From Streptomyces pseudovenezuelae (GTDB lineage: Bacteria > Actinomycetota > Actinomycetes > Streptomycetales > Streptomycetaceae): a DNA stretch of 64,000 nt. Under the pieces are notes generated by a model, which saw nothing but the letters and a program-made list of their open reading frames with translations, was not told the DNA's origin and made no database searches. Every line of letters begins with the position of its first letter. The first letter of the stretch is position 1. Shown here piece after piece: positions 18,916-26,961 of this stretch. The stretch lies in contig NZ_JARXVH010000011.1 in the NCBI RefSeq assembly GCF_029892565.1, positions 1 through 64,000 of the forward strand, in the 5' to 3' direction. The position numbers and the translations under genes were made by a program.

Positions 18916-19119
18916 ATGGTCGGACTCGGGGGACGCCGCCAGCGGCGCAAGTGGCAGTTGATCGGCGCTCTGGGCACCCTGACGATCGTGGTGAGCGTCG
19001 TGTACGCGATCCGGCAGATCATGCATGGCGGCCTTCAGTGCGTTGTGGCAAACCGGATCTTGTTCGAGCAGCAGCGGGTGATCATCTGGACGGAGGTTCG
19101 GGTGCGGTCGCGGGCATGA
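18916..19119 (+). CDS. Possible small membrane protein, probably cut by an IS
   Basis: A 67-codon frame begins with basic residues (MVGLGGRRQRRKWQ), followed by one hydrophobic helix (LIGALGTLTIVVSVVYAI) and R-Q-I-M-H-G-G. That is the shape of a small single-pass membrane protein. The remaining residues lie next to the inverted repeat that starts the IS5-type remnant and do not look like the same protein, so the C-terminus is probably foreign. A GGGAGG lies about 20 bp upstream. Function is unknown and expression uncertain. Confidence 0.3.
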   Translation: MVGLGGRRQRRKWQLIGALGTLTIVVSVVYAIRQIMHGGLQCVVANRILFEQQRVIIWTEVRVRSRA

Positions 19120-19122
19120 GAG

Positions 19123-19179
19123 AACGGGCCCCTTGGTAGTGACGCGGTTACGACACCAGCACGACCAAGGAAGCCCGTT
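19123..19179. repeat. Imperfect inverted repeat at the start of an IS5-type remnant
   Basis: The arm AACGGGCCCCTTGGT (19123-19137) pairs with ACCAAGGAAGCCCGTT (19164-19179), differing by one base and one indel, around a 26-bp loop. It directly precedes the transposase frame and probably marks the left end of the element. Confidence 0.6.
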
Positions 19180-19735
19180 GCGTGATCAGTTGAGCAGTAT
19201 CTCTGTGCATGCGTCCACCGTGCTCACCCCCGGGTGTGACTGCTACGTGCACCGGTTCGGTTCGCTCGCTCCGGGACGGCGGGCAGGCTGCTATCCGAGT
19301 GACATGACGGACGCGGAGTGGTCCGAGGTCCGCGCCGTGATGCCGGTGCCGGCCTGGCTCCTGAAGCGGGGCGGGCGTCCGGAGGCGTACTGCCACCGGA
19401 CAATGCTCGACGCTGTGCGTTATCTGGTCGACAACGGCGTGAAGTGGACGGCCCTGCCGGTCGATTTCCCGTACTGGCGGGCGGTCTACGACTTCTTCCG
19501 CCGCTGGCGGGCCTACAACTACGCGCGTGAACTGTACGAACGCCTGCGACGTTCGGCGAGGCAACGCGCCGGCCGCAACGCCGAGCCCAGTGCGGGAATC
19601 ATCGACAGTCAGTCGGTGGACGCCTCCGAGACCGTCGGCGAGGACAGCCGCGGATACGACGGCGGCAAGTCACGTGACGGCCGCAAGCGTCACATCCTGA
19701 CCGACACCGATGGCCTGCTGGACGCCGCCGCACCG
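19178..19735 (+). pseudogene. IS5-type (IS112-like) transposase, 3' truncated
   Basis: The N-terminal DUF4096-type domain is clear (YPSDMTDAEWSEVRAVMP, RRGGRPEAYCHRTMLD-like, DNGVKWTALPVDFP, WRAVYDFFRRWRA). The first catalytic Asp region follows (AGIIDSQSVDASETVG, then YDGGKSRDGRKRHILTDTDGLL). Homology ends there at about 19735. The second Asp, the Glu and the conserved C-terminus are missing and the frame continues as unrelated Ala/Arg/Thr-rich sequence. An internal ATG at 19304 or a TTG near 19178 would be the start. Non-functional; the 290 bp up to the next gene hold nothing recognisable. Confidence 0.75.
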
Positions 19736-20028
19736 TTGGCGGCCCGCGTCGCCGCGAATGACGTCCAAGGCGAACCGCAAATCAAGCCTCAAGTGCCGCA
19801 CGTTTTCCGGGCGTTCGCCGGGCTGTTCGATGAGACCGCCGCTGCGCCGCGGGCCGCCACCGTTACCCAGGCGCACCGGACCGCTACCCCGACGCGTCCG
19901 GCGAGGCTCTGCCGTACGGCGCGCCGTAACCCGACCCGGGCGGTCAGGACTCGACTCCGTGTAACAGATCCGTTATGCGGCAACACAAGCTTCGTGTCGT
20001 CCGTGGCATCTGGACGACGATGGTCCGC

Positions 20029-20940
20029 ATGGCGACGATGAATCACTTTGGCATGACTCTGCGCGGCTGGCGTGAGCGTATGTCACCGCAGGACATTGGC
20101 CTGGAGGCCGGCGGGGAGCGGCGCGTCCCTGGACTGCGTCGTGAAGAACTGGCCCGTCTGGCAGGCATATCGGTCGACTACCTGGTGCTGCTGGAACAGG
20201 GCCGCGCTCGCAACCCCTCGGCCCAAGTGGTCACCGCTCTGGCCAGAGCACTGCGCCTCGACCCCTCCGAGCGTGACCATCTGTTCCGCTGCGCCCAACT
20301 CGCACCGCCCTCTGCCGGGAACGTCTCCAGGCACATACCCGCGAGCGTGCAGCGACTGGTCCATCAGTTGGGAGCGACTCCCGCCGGGATCTTCGCTGCT
20401 GACTGGACCATCATCGGCTGGAACAAGATGTGGACGGCCGCGGCCGGCGATCCCCGCGCATACGGCTGGGAGGGGCGCAGTCTCGTCGCCGGGATGTTCC
20501 AGACGAGAGCCAGCCGAGACCGGGACCCGATTGCGGCATGGCCCGTCTGGTCATGGAGAGGCAGCGACGCGGAAGAGGAGGACCTCGTCGCCGACCTGCG
20601 TGTGACGGCGGCCGCCCATCCCCAGGATGAACGTCTTGCCTCATTCGTCGAAGGCATGCTTCGACGGGAACCAGCGTTCGCCCGACTGTGGTTCAACGGC
20701 ACTGCCACCCCCTGGGCCGGCGACCGCAAGACCATCGAACATCCACGGGTGGGTGACATCACCCTCGATGTCGATGTCCTGATGCCTGCCGGCACCGACC
20801 TCCGGATCCTCACGTGTGCGGCTGAGGCCGAGACCACTGACGCAGAGAAGCTGGATGCTCTACGTGCGGCCTGTCATCTGCCCGGAAACAGCCTGACCCG
20901 CCCCGATCCAGAGGTCTCCAGCCCTGATCAAGGACTGTGA
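20029..20940 (+). CDS. Helix-turn-helix regulator with MmyB-like domain
   Basis: This regulator of about 303 residues resembles the one at 7.7-8.6 kb. The XRE HTH is near residues 30-80 (PGLRREELARLAGISVDYLVLLEQGRA). The MmyB-like domain includes WTIIGWNKMWTAAAGDP and IEHPRVGDITLDVDVLM. Such proteins usually sense a small hydrophobic ligand. Three in-frame ATGs lie at 20020, 20029 and 20038 with no strong ribosome site; I take the middle one. No target gene is adjacent: it is flanked by an IS remnant upstream and 800 bp of gene-free DNA downstream, so its natural partner may have been lost. Confidence 0.82.
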   Translation: MATMNHFGMTLRGWRERMSPQDIGLEAGGERRVPGLRREELARLAGISVDYLVLLEQGRARNPSAQVVTALARALRLDPSERDHLFRCAQLAPPSAGNVSRHIPASVQRLVHQLGATPAGIFAADWTIIGWNKMWTAAAGDPRAYGWEGRSLVAGMFQTRASRDRDPIAAWPVWSWRGSDAEEEDLVADLRVTAAAHPQDERLASFVEGMLRREPAFARLWFNGTATPWAGDRKTIEHPRVGDITLDVDVLMPAGTDLRILTCAAEAETTDAEKLDALRAACHLPGNSLTRPDPEVSSPDQGL

Positions 20941-21748
20941 CCCGGCTACTGACCGGCCTCACCTACCCCTGCTTGTCGCTGTGCAACTGACGATCACCGA
21001 TGGGTGTGGCTCTCGGCTCATACAAGATTTTCGTAAGCTCAGTGCTGCGGTGGTCAGGAATGCGGCGCGGACACCGGGGACGAACTGGCCGGGTATGGAC
21101 GGGTCACCTTGGTGAAGCGGCCGGTGCGGTAAGTGCCGGCGACCGCCCCGGAGCGTGAGCGTCAGCCTGGCTGAGCGTTACAACGTGGGCAGGGGTGGCG
21201 CCCGACGTCGTCCGCTTCGGACGTGGGTGCGATCTGAGGTTCTGTCATGACCCTGGGTGCTGCCACAAACATTTCCCAGAACGCACCTGGTTCCACTTTT
21301 GAGTGAGAACGAGTTGCGGCAGTGAATCCGCGACCCGGACCGCTCCCGCCGATTGTTCTTGGTCTTGCTCCGAGAAAGGGATCATTTGTGAGAAGCCGTG
21401 TCACAGCTTCACGGTGAGTGATTGGTGCTGGCCAGAACAGACGTTGCCTCTTCGTCGTATGTCTCAGCGACGCCCCTTCGAGGCGCAGATCGCTCAGCAC
21501 AGGGGCGACGTCGAGGTACCGATCGGCGCGCTGTACCAGGCGATGACGGAGAACCGCATGCTGCGTCGGCAGCTGCCTTTGAGGGCGCCGACGCGGTCCG
21601 GCACTGCGCACGCAGCCGAGGACCACACACACCGGACGGCCGGTGCTGTCCGGCCTTGCGTGATCTGCCGAGCCGGCTTCGATGGGCGGATCGGAGGCTG
21701 GCCCGTCGCGTCCGAGACCGCGGTCGCAGGAGGAGGCCGGGAGCGTTG
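20941..21748. other. Gene-free stretch, probably decayed sequence
   Basis: About 800 bp between the MmyB-type regulator and the TetR gene contain only frames with no recognisable domain. GC content drops slightly in places (for example around 21025 and 21255-21320). One minus-strand frame at 21162-21632 is open but its translation is irregular and has no motif. No intact repeat or IS end was identified. Confidence 0.4.
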
Positions 21749-22321
21749 TCAGCCCACCAGGAGACCGATGGCGACCTTCAGCCGTTCGAGGTAGAACTCC
21801 CGTGCTGGGGCCTGATGCTTGAGGCCGATCGATGCGCTGATCATCGTCTGTGCGACAAAGGAGGCCGCCTCATGTCCTGACTCGACGGCGATCGCGTCTG
21901 TGATCAGTTCCTCGAAACGTCGCGGCGTGGTCTCGACGATCTCTCCGAGGAGGTTGGGATTGTCCTCGATAACCGCCGCGACATCGCGCGTCAGCGGGCC
22001 GATATAGCGGCCCGCCCAGTGGTCGAACGCTTCGACGAGGCGCTCTGAAAGGGGGCGGCCGCTGTCGGCCAGGACCTGTTCGACAGCGGTGATGTCCCGC
22101 TCCAGGGCCTGGGTGACCGCAGCACGGAAGAGAGTCTCCTTCGAGGAGAAGAGGAAGTAGAGCCCGGGCCGGGAGATGCGCGCCGCCCGCGCCACCTCCT
22201 CCATCGAGGTCTTCCTGTAGCCGAATCGCGCGAACGTGGCCATGGCGGAGTCCAGAACCATGCTTCGACGGTCGGCATCAGCGACTGTCGACGGCGGGTG
22301 GCCAGCGTCGGGACTGCTCAT
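21749..22321 (-). CDS. TetR-family regulator
   Basis: The 190-residue protein has a classical TetR HTH at residues 20-68 (MVLDSAMATFARFGYRKTSM, then VARAARISRPGLYFLFSSKETLF). The C-terminal domain ends in QAPAREFYLERLKVAIGLL. It is divergent from the SDR gene with only 62 bp between the two starts. A perfect inverted repeat (ACTATAC, 16-bp spacer, GTATAGT) fills this gap, so it very likely represses both its own gene and the SDR. ATG start at 22319-22321. Confidence 0.9.
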   Translation of the reverse strand: MSSPDAGHPPSTVADADRRSMVLDSAMATFARFGYRKTSMEEVARAARISRPGLYFLFSSKETLFRAAVTQALERDITAVEQVLADSGRPLSERLVEAFDHWAGRYIGPLTRDVAAVIEDNPNLLGEIVETTPRRFEELITDAIAVESGHEAASFVAQTMISASIGLKHQAPAREFYLERLKVAIGLLVG

Positions 22322-22347
22322 GGAACGAGCATACGGGCGAGAACCGT

Positions 22348-22377
22348 ACTATACAAATTAAGTCTAGTGCGTATAGT
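22348..22377. promoter_or_regulatory. Probable TetR operator between divergent TetR and SDR genes
   Basis: The perfect 7-bp arms ACTATAC (22348-22354) and GTATAGT (22371-22377) flank a 16-bp A/T-rich spacer. The site lies in the 62-bp region shared by both genes and just upstream of the SDR ATG, overlapping where the SDR promoter must be. Binding is inferred from position and symmetry. Confidence 0.6.
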
Positions 22378-22383
22378 CGCGCT

Positions 22384-23355
22384 ATGAACACTCACAAACT
22401 CATCTCCACGCCCTTCACCGCCTCCAGCGCCGCGGACGAGGTGCTGCGGGGCGCCGATCTCACCGGCGTCCGCGCGATCGTGACGGGAGCCTCCTCCGGA
22501 CTCGGGATCGAGAAGGCTCGGGTGCTGACCGCTGCCGGGGCGGAAGTGACGCTCGCCGTCCGGAACACGACCGCAGGTGACGCCGTCGCCAAGGCGATCG
22601 AGAAGTCGACCGGAGGAATGCAGCCCCGAGTCGTCCGGCTGGACCTCGCCGACCGGACCACCGTCACACAGTTCGTCGACGCGTGGAGCGGCCCGCTTCA
22701 CCTGCTGATCAACAACGCGGGCGTAGTCACCAGCGGCCTCGAACGAACGCGTGAGGGCTGGGAGCTGCAATTCGCGACCAACCATCTCGGCCACTTCGCT
22801 CTGGCAACCGGCCTTCACGACGCCCTGGCCCTGGGAGCGTCCGACCGCGACGGAGCACGCATCGTCTCGGTCAGTTCGACGGCGCACATGCGTTCCGGCA
22901 TCGACTTCGACGACCTCCACTTCGAGCGTCGCGACTACGACCCGCAGATTGCCTACGCCCAGTCGAAGACGGCGAACTCGCTCTTCGCCGTCGAGGCGAC
23001 CCGCCTCTGGGCGTCCGACGGCATCGTCGCCAATGCGGTGAACCCCGGCGGTATCGCGACGGGACTGCAGCGGAACTTCACAACAGAACAGAAGGAGTCG
23101 CTCGACGCGGCCGAGGCCGCCGGAGTCTTCACCTATAAGACGGTCGAGCAGGGAGCCGCCACCGGCATCGTCGCGGCCGTCGCCCCCGAGTTCGCTCACT
23201 CCGGAGGCCACTACCTCGACGATTCACAAGAGGCCTACACCGTGCCGAACGACGCCGCCCTCGCGCAGCACCCGCACGGTGTCAAGGAATGGGCGCTCGA
23301 TCCCACCACCGCCAAGCGCCTCTGGACCGTCTCGACCAACCTGCTCCGCGTCTGA
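22384..23355 (+). CDS. SDR-family oxidoreductase (retinol-dehydrogenase-like)
   Basis: The 323-residue SDR has the cofactor motif IVTGASSGLGIEKARVL (residues 38-54), the LINNAGV motif near 105, the catalytic Ser in IVSVSSTAHM and the Y-x-x-x-K in YAQSKTANSLFAVE. A longer C-terminus with LDDSQEAY and PHGVKEWALDP fits the protochlorophyllide/retinol reductase-like group rather than short classical SDRs. It uses NADP(H) on an unknown carbonyl substrate. It is controlled, by inference, by the divergent TetR regulator. Tn3-family debris on the opposite strand begins about 45 bp after its stop. Confidence 0.9.
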   Translation: MNTHKLISTPFTASSAADEVLRGADLTGVRAIVTGASSGLGIEKARVLTAAGAEVTLAVRNTTAGDAVAKAIEKSTGGMQPRVVRLDLADRTTVTQFVDAWSGPLHLLINNAGVVTSGLERTREGWELQFATNHLGHFALATGLHDALALGASDRDGARIVSVSSTAHMRSGIDFDDLHFERRDYDPQIAYAQSKTANSLFAVEATRLWASDGIVANAVNPGGIATGLQRNFTTEQKESLDAAEAAGVFTYKTVEQGAATGIVAAVAPEFAHSGGHYLDDSQEAYTVPNDAALAQHPHGVKEWALDPTTAKRLWTVSTNLLRV

Positions 23356-23399
23356 CCTCAGCTCGGAGCGCCGACCGACTCGCCCTGTGGACTGCGCGG

Positions 23400-24770
23400 G
23401 CCTGGCCCCGGTGGCCGCGGTGGCCGCGAGGTCCAGGTCGAGACGGCTGTTCATATCCAGTTCGAACCGGCCATATGGGTTCACGTGGGTCCACAGCAGC
23501 GGTGACAGCCCTCGCCGGTCCGCCTCGGTAAGCGTGTCCGCCCACTCCGGGTCGGCCAGAACCTGCTGGACGAGCAAGGTATTGGCATGCACGAGACTGC
23601 TCTGCAAAAGGTGCAGGGCGAGCATGCGCCCGGTTCACGAACAGGTGGCGCACTCGGCGAAGCGTCGCCTCCGACTCACCGTGCTTGCCCGTCACCGCGA
23701 CCCGTTTGATCCCCATGTTCGTGCCCAGTCCGAACAGGACCAACAGCAGCCTTCTCCGGAGTACCTCCCGGGACAGGTTCTCGCGGGTGGCCACCGTGGT
23801 GAACTCGGCGATGAAGTCGGTGTCGAACTCCGCGTACTTCAGGAGGTCCAGCAGGTCGATGGTGTCCCAGCGCCGTTCGATCTCCCCCTTCACCGCGACC
23901 AGGCTCGTAGGCTCCTCCTGCTTGGGCCGCGGCGAGACCTTGATCCATCCCTCGCCGTTCTTCCTGACGATCGCCACCCCGCCTGTGGTGTCCTGCGCGA
24001 GCGCGGCCTCGAACCGGTCCAGGGCCTCGCGGTGCGTCCTCTGCAACTCCGCGATGAACTTCGCCGGGTCCTGGGGTTTTTGGATCGCGTCGTAGTGCAC
24101 GTCCCGGTTGTCCTCGAAATCCTGCGGCAGGTCGTCCTCCGGGTTACGCCACCGGTTCGCCCCCACCACCCGCATCTCCCGGCGCCGCAACGCTTCACGC
24201 AGGCTGACCAGCACGCACAGCTCGTAGGGGATGCGCTCGACGCGGCCCTTGTCGTCCACCACCGCGGCCCGCCACTGCTCGGGCACCACACCCTCCAGCG
24301 GCACGGCCTCCGCCGCGTCGAAGAACGTGCCCTCCTTCGGCGGTTGCTCCAGGTACCGCTGGAGCAGGTCGATGGCGTCCATCACCGGCCGGTAGGCGGT
24401 GTTGTTGCACTTCAGCTCCGGTGCCCGCAGCAACGGGGTGAGCACCCGCCGCCTGTGCGCCGAGCACGCCGACCGCAGCACAGTGCGGATCCGCGCCTTG
24501 TACTTGGCCTCGTTCGCCGCGGCCTCCGCGGCGAGGGCCTGCAACGTCTTCTCCCCGCCGACGACGGGGTAGATCAACTTGCGGACCGTGCCGGCGGGCT
24601 CGGACAAGGCCGCCTCGGCGACCCGCAGCATCATCGCCTCCTTGCCCCGCACCTTCTTCAGCTCGCTGGTCAGCTCCTTGTCGACCTTCTTCTCCGCCCG
24701 GGTGTTGATCTTCAGTACCAGTTGGATGAACAGCTCCCCCCTCTATCTTGATGTCGGCTGTCGGTGCCAT
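23400..24770 (-). pseudogene. Tn3-family transposase remnant with the DDE core deleted
   Basis: On the minus strand the middle part of a Tn3-type TnpA is recognisable (NTRAEKKVDKELTSELKKV, ANRWRNPEDDLPQDFE, REVLRRRLLLVLFGLGTNMGIKR, ATLRRVRHLFVNR). At about 23628 it jumps directly to the extreme C-terminal block (MLALHLLQSSLVHANTLL, RGLSPLLWTHVNPYGRFELDM) in another frame. The roughly 300 residues between, which hold the catalytic residues, are gone. At the 5' side a run of six G (where five would keep frame) separates MAPTADIKIEG from ELFIQLVLKIN. The native N-terminal third is also absent, and the 3' end is cut near the SDR gene. It cannot encode an active transposase. Confidence 0.8.
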
Positions 24771-24772
24771 GT

Positions 24773-25280
24773 TCACGGGACGGGGATGCGGTGCCGGATG
24801 GTGATCTTCTCGGGGCCGACGAGGACGTCCTTGACGAGGAGCCGCAGGACACGTTAACGCTCGGGGATCTCGGCTGTCTGGGCGTTGTCGTGGAGCTGGG
24901 CGAGGAAGCCTTCGAGGTCGTCGGCAAGCTTGAGGTAGGCATCACGGTCGGCGAGCTGGGCGTCCAGCGCGTCGAGTTGGCCGCGCAGGTTGCTCTCCCG
25001 GGCCCGCAGGCCGGGCATCCTGGCCCGCAGTTCATCGAGGGTGATCAGCTGTTCCTGGAACGCTTCGATCATGCGCGTGATCGCTTCCGTGGCCTTGGCC
25101 AGGGCCAGTTCGAGTCGGCTGCGCTGGCGGGTGGCGGGTGGCGGGGTCGCTGGTGCGGGCGCGGTCCAGCCGCTTTTCGATCTCGGACCGGATCAGGTGC
25201 GGGTCGGCGATCATGCCGATGATGTGGTCCCAGACGACGCTGTCGAGGTAGTCGGCGCGGACGGGCCTGTGCCTCAAACA
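24773..25280 (-). pseudogene. Large serine recombinase, C-terminal fragment with frameshift and nonsense codon
   Basis: The fragment reads RPVRADYLDSVVWDHIIGMI, then after a frameshift AITRMIEAFQEQLITLDELRARM, then the coiled-coil region ADRDAYLKLADDLEGFLAQL. These match the C-terminal coiled-coil domain of serine site-specific recombinases. The frameshift coincides with a 7-bp tandem duplication (25126-25139). A TAA at 24854-24856 interrupts the frame before RVLRLLVKDVLVGPEKITI, where the family usually has a Gln, consistent with a CAA to TAA change. The catalytic and zinc-ribbon domains are missing. The natural stop (24773-24775) lies 2 bp before the Tn3-like frame. Confidence 0.75.
25126..25146. 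repeat. Heptamer GGCGGGT duplicated in tandem (plus one variant copy)
   Basis: GGCGGGT occurs at 25126-25132 and 25133-25139, followed by GGCGGGG at 25140-25146. Removing one 7-bp copy restores the reading frame of the serine-recombinase fragment, giving an R-Q-R-S-R-L-E-L-A-L-A-K continuation expected for the family. Confidence 0.75.
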
Positions 25281-25392
25281 GCAATGGCGAACAACTGCTG
25301 AAGCAGGTGGCGTCGAAGGGCCTGGAGAGGGTTCGTGAAAGGAAGGTGTGACCGTTGCGAGAGCCGTGAGGACGGTTCGGACCGGACCCGGA

Positions 25393-25725
25393 CTACGCAG
25401 GATGAGGAGCCGGCACCCGGTAGCTGCCAAGGAGTAGGTGGTAGGGCCGCCCGAGGGCGGCCAGTTCCTCCGGCGTCGCACGCCGACACCACTCCGCCGC
25501 CGCGGTGATCAAGTCGTGGCCGGACGGGGTCATCGCGCAGACCACCAGGGCCAGCAGCGAGGAGAGCTGGTACCGCACTCCGCAAGCCCCTCTCGGATCA
25601 GTGACCGACTCGAACTCGGCGACCAGGCAGTGGACTTGCTCCTTGGCGGCACCCTCGCCGAGGCCTTCCAGACAGGGCGCATGAGGCATGGGGACAGCGA
25701 CAGGGGATGATGGAGGAACGAACAC
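25393..25725 (-). pseudogene. ISAs1-type transposase, N-terminal fragment
   Basis: About 110 residues include the ISAs1 N-terminal DDE-associated domain: VTDPRGACGVRYQLSSLLAL, VVCAMTPSGHDLITAAAEW, and ATPEELAALGRPYH. The family then continues into a catalytic DDE domain, but here homology ends at GSYRVP and a stop follows. The start is GTG at 25725. A 7-bp-stem hairpin (25361-25378) lies 15 bp past its end. The fragment is inert. Confidence 0.7.
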
Positions 25726-25778
25726 GGCACCTTCGTGGATCTTGCAGCGTAGAAAACTACATGATCCACAGGCGCCGT

Positions 25779-26007
25779 GCCTTTTCCAACCTGTGTTGAG
25801 CGTGGCTGGTTGGTCGCGGAGGTCTGTACAACGAAGTGAAGCTCCTGGTAGACGGGTTCACGGGCATCGAGGTCCTAGCCGCCACTTCGAAGCTCCCCGA
25901 GTACGTGCTCCAAGCCGCCGAGCGGCTGGACTCCGAGGGAAGTTGAGCCCGGGAGCAGCCCGGCGAGTGCTGCCCTGCACAGCCACCGGCGCAGGTTGGA
26001 AAAGGCT
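25779..26007. mobile_element. 229-bp internally deleted derivative of the IS at 14.5 kb
   Basis: The terminal inverted repeats GCCTTTTCCAACCTG (25779-25793) and complement (25992-26006) enclose only the two ends of the full IS. Reading in from the left, 25779-25861 equals the transposase-start end; 25862-26006 equals the DUF2283 end, by eye without mismatch. About 1 kb has been removed between codon 9 of the transposase and codon 55 of the DUF2283 gene. Orientation is opposite to the full copy. It has the size and structure of a MITE and could be mobilised in trans by the intact transposase. Confidence 0.85.
25836..25946 (+). CDS. In-frame fusion peptide within the deleted IS
   Basis: The deletion joins the first nine codons of the transposase (MKLLVDGFT, GTG start) to the last 27 codons of DUF2283 (GIEVLAATSKL to LDSEGS) in the same frame, giving a 36-residue peptide with the original stop. 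The in-frame junction may be chance (1 in 3). A GGAGG lies 13 bp upstream of the start. There is no evidence that it is translated; the peptide consists mainly of the DUF2283 C-terminal helix. Confidence 0.3.
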   Translation: MKLLVDGFTGIEVLAATSKLPEYVLQAAERLDSEGS

Positions 26008-26230
26008 AACTACGTTGTTCTGCGGGACGCGGTGAGCCCTTCGTATGGTTGACCCGCCCAGGGGTGCCGGGTGTGGTTCAAAAGGCTCTGTCACTTGTGG
26101 CTTTCAATGATTGGCCGCCCGGCGCCTCGCGACGACTCGGCTGCCAATTAGGAATTGTGAATGATCGCTGAGTAGGGAATCGACAGCGAGGTCGTCCGTC
26201 GGGAGGCACCACACCGCACGGAGGCATCAC

Positions 26231-26604
26231 ATGGCCACGATCTGGGCCGGCATCGACGCAGGCAAGACCCATCATCACTGCGTCGCGATCGACGAGAGCG
26301 GCCACCGGCTGCTGTCCCGACGCGTCGCCAACGACGAACCCGAACTCCTCGAACTCCTCACCACAGTCCTGGCTCTGGGCAACGAGGTGACCTGGGGCAT
26401 CGACCTGGCCGACGGCGGGGCCGCCCTGGCCATCACGATCCTCGTCAACCATGACCAGCAGGTGCACTACATCTCCGGCCGGGCCATCCACCGCGCCGCC
26501 GAAAGCTACCGCGGCGAAGCCAAAACCGACGCCAAGGACGCCGCCGTCATCGCCGACCAGGTCCGCATCCGCCGCGACCTGCACCCCTTACGCACCGCCG
26601 CCCG
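26231..26604 (+). pseudogene. IS110-type transposase, N-terminal fragment
   Basis: The ATG at 26231 starts a DEDD-type transposase: WAGIDAGKTHHHCVAID holds the first catalytic Asp, VTWGIDLADGGAAL the second block, and EAKTDAKDAAVIADQ the third. Homology stops at RIRRDLHPLRTA near 26600, after which a frame from another gene takes over. The C-terminal Transposase_20 domain with its catalytic Ser is missing. A site GAGGCATCAC precedes the start. Inactive on its own. Confidence 0.8.
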
Positions 26605-26892
26605 GCGTCCTCGGACCTGGTCCGGCAGCAGCTCACGGACGAGGTCAGCAGCCTGCTGGCGCGCATGGCGTTCCACCAGGCGTGGCTCCAGATCGAAGCG
26701 TCGTCCGTCGCAGGGCCATACGCGATCCTCGTCGCCACGGCCCGCGCCGAAGCCGGCGCACAGATGAGTCTCGCCTGGCAGCAGCCGCCCATCAGGACCG
26801 ACGAAGGGATGAACCTCGGCGCGGCCTACCCTCGCGACCGATCAACAGCCGCCCGAGCAGCCTGCATTGAGGTGATGCGCCGTCACCTCTGA
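26605..26892 (+). pseudogene. Fragment of an unidentified gene (3' end)
   Basis: Joined directly to the IS110 fragment is a plus-strand frame of about 95 residues reading SDLVRQQLTDEVSSLLARM, FHQAWLQIEASSVAGPYAIL, ATARAEAGAQMSLAWQQ and ending ACIEVMRRHL. Codon use and amphipathic pattern look like a real protein C-terminus. I do not recognise the family. An ATG at 26665 could give a 75-residue product, but the gene has probably lost its 5' part. Confidence 0.35.
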
Positions 26893-26961
26893 AAAGCGCT
26901 AGCGATCTTGGTGCCAATTATCCCTCTTTTATGCCAACTAAAAATCCTCGTCACAAACAGC

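Noticed and set aside
21162..21632. A 156-codon minus-strand frame in the gap at 21 kb
   Set aside because: No motif, no ribosome site, irregular composition; probably chance open sequence.
25361..25378. Hairpin resembling group II intron domain V (GAGCCGT ... ACGGTTC)
   Set aside because: The distal GAAA loop and bulge are missing and no reverse transcriptase frame is present; a simple hairpin is the safer reading.
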